NCBI GenBank assembly: GCA_016780605.1
Contig: JADHLS010000254.1
Span: 1 to 7,296 of the forward strand
Length of the DNA: 7,296 nucleotides
Source of the DNA: Reyranella sp.
GTDB lineage: Bacteria > Pseudomonadota > Alphaproteobacteria > Reyranellales > Reyranellaceae
Reading direction: 5' to 3'
Shown: positions 6,570-7,296 of the stretch, piece by piece
How positions within the stretch are numbered: the stretch's first letter is position 1
How the letters are laid out: each line of letters opens with the position of its first letter
Made by a program: the position numbers and the translations under genes
Notes under the pieces: generated by a model
The model's database searches: none
What the model was told of the DNA's origin: nothing
The model's input: only the letters and a program-made list of their open reading frames with translations

Positions 6570-7296
6570 GTGCTGGCCGATATCACCCCCGTCATCCTGA
6601 CCTACAACGAAGCCGCCAACATCGGCCGGTCCCTGGAACGGCTCAGCTGGGCGCGCGAGGTTGTTATCGTCGACAGCCATTCGACGGACGAGACGCTGGC
6701 CATTGCCAGCCGTTTCCCGAACGTGCGGGCGGTCCAGCGGCCGTTCGACAGCCATGCCCAGCAGTGGCGTTTTGCCGTCGAGGAGTCCGGCATCACGAGC
6801 GACTGGGTGCTGCGTCTCGACGCCGACTACATGGTCGAGCCGGCCCTGCGTGAGGAGATGGCCGGTCTCAAGCCCGATCCGGCGACGGCGGCCTACGAGA
6901 TCGCCTTCACCTATTGCATCGATGGCCGCCCGTTGCGTGCGTCCCTCTATCCCGCGATGCCGGTCCTGTTTCGCCGCGGCCGCGCGCGCTTCGAGCAGGA
7001 CGGTCACACGGAGAAGCTGCGCATCGACGGTCCGATCGCAAAGCTCGCCAACCGTCTGCTGCACGACGATCGCAAGAGCGTGGAACGCTGGCTGCAGTCT
7101 CAGTCGCGCTATCAGGCGCAGGAAGCGGAGAAACTCACCACCCGATCCTGGTCGGAGCTCGGCTGGCCGGACCGCCTTCGCCGCACGCGTTTCCTCGGGC
7201 CGCTTGCGGTCGCCGTGCACTGCCTGTTCGTGAAGGGCCTGATATTCGACGGCGCGGCGGGTCTTCTTTATACAGCGCAACGCGTGACCGCCGATC
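6570..7296 (+). CDS. Glycosyltransferase family 2 protein (3' end beyond window)
   Basis: The first 242 residues are visible and the frame is open to the window edge. The N-terminal GT-A fold shows ILTYNEAANIGRSL (9-22), the nucleotide-binding VDSHSTDET (34-42, Asp35), and LRLDADY (81-87) with the DxD-type metal ligands Asp84 and Asp86. These resemble the WaaE/KdtX-like branch of GT2 enzymes, which add sugars to lipopolysaccharide core or related glycans. Downstream come SLYPAMPVLFRRGRARF (125-141), DGHTEK (144-149), HDDRK (165-169) and RYQAQEAEKL (180-189), a pattern I associate with alphaproteobacterial members. A hydrophobic stretch near 208-234 suggests attachment to the inner membrane. 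An in-frame TAG at 6543 and the lack of an ATG leave GTG at 6570 as the best start, with only a weak AGG four bases upstream. A TTATAC at 6529-6534 could be a -10 element but has no convincing -35. Donor and acceptor are unknown; sugars made by the neighbouring enzymes are candidates. Confidence 0.85.
   Translation, partial: MLADITPVILTYNEAANIGRSLERLSWAREVVIVDSHSTDETLAIASRFPNVRAVQRPFDSHAQQWRFAVEESGITSDWVLRLDADYMVEPALREEMAGLKPDPATAAYEIAFTYCIDGRPLRASLYPAMPVLFRRGRARFEQDGHTEKLRIDGPIAKLANRLLHDDRKSVERWLQSQSRYQAQEAEKLTTRSWSELGWPDRLRRTRFLGPLAVAVHCLFVKGLIFDGAAGLLYTAQRVTAD

Noticed and set aside
6561..7280. Minus-strand open frame antisense to the glycosyltransferase
   Set aside because: The plus strand shows clear GT2 motifs through the same region. 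The antisense product is featureless.

Overview
The window looks like chromosomal DNA from a GC-rich proteobacterium, most likely an alphaproteobacterium. The basis is strong G/C preference at third codon positions, SDR, acyl-CoA ligase and phosphotransferase proteins of a type common there, and GC-rich palindromic intergenic repeats. The exact taxon cannot be fixed from the sequence alone. There is no tRNA, rRNA, CRISPR array, transposase or phage gene, and this is not an obvious island.

Layout from left to right: an inverted pair of REP-like palindromes (1-100); an APH-fold phosphotransferase of the ACAD10/11-LvaA type on the minus strand (104-1159); a divergently transcribed secreted protein with two copies of a ~75-residue charged helical module and a Gly/Asn/Trp/Gln-rich tail (1301-2548); a GNRA-loop hairpin between convergent genes (2567-2594); an acyl-CoA synthetase on the minus strand (2605-4164); a divergent UDP-glucuronate decarboxylase (4269-5243); a single REP-like hairpin (5251-5267); a GDP-mannose 3,5-epimerase-like SDR enzyme on the minus strand (5283-6305); and, divergent from it, a family 2 glycosyltransferase that runs off the right edge (6570-7296+).

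Two functional themes appear. The left half pairs a CoA-ester-type kinase with an acyl-CoA ligase, suggesting fatty or hydroxy acid catabolism, although the two genes are not in one operon. The right half is surface-glycan biosynthesis: two nucleotide-sugar enzymes (predicted products UDP-xylose and GDP-L-galactose/L-gulose) beside a glycosyltransferase. Gene orientation alternates throughout (-,+,-,+,-,+), so each gene probably has its own promoter, and gene ends are marked by hairpins.

The most noteworthy items are the secreted protein with duplicated degenerate EF-hand-like half-motifs, the bacterial GDP-mannose 3,5-epimerase with all recognisable catalytic residues, a MerR-like promoter layout upstream of it, and the REP-like repeats. 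I see no clear evidence for a wholly new multi-gene system in this window.
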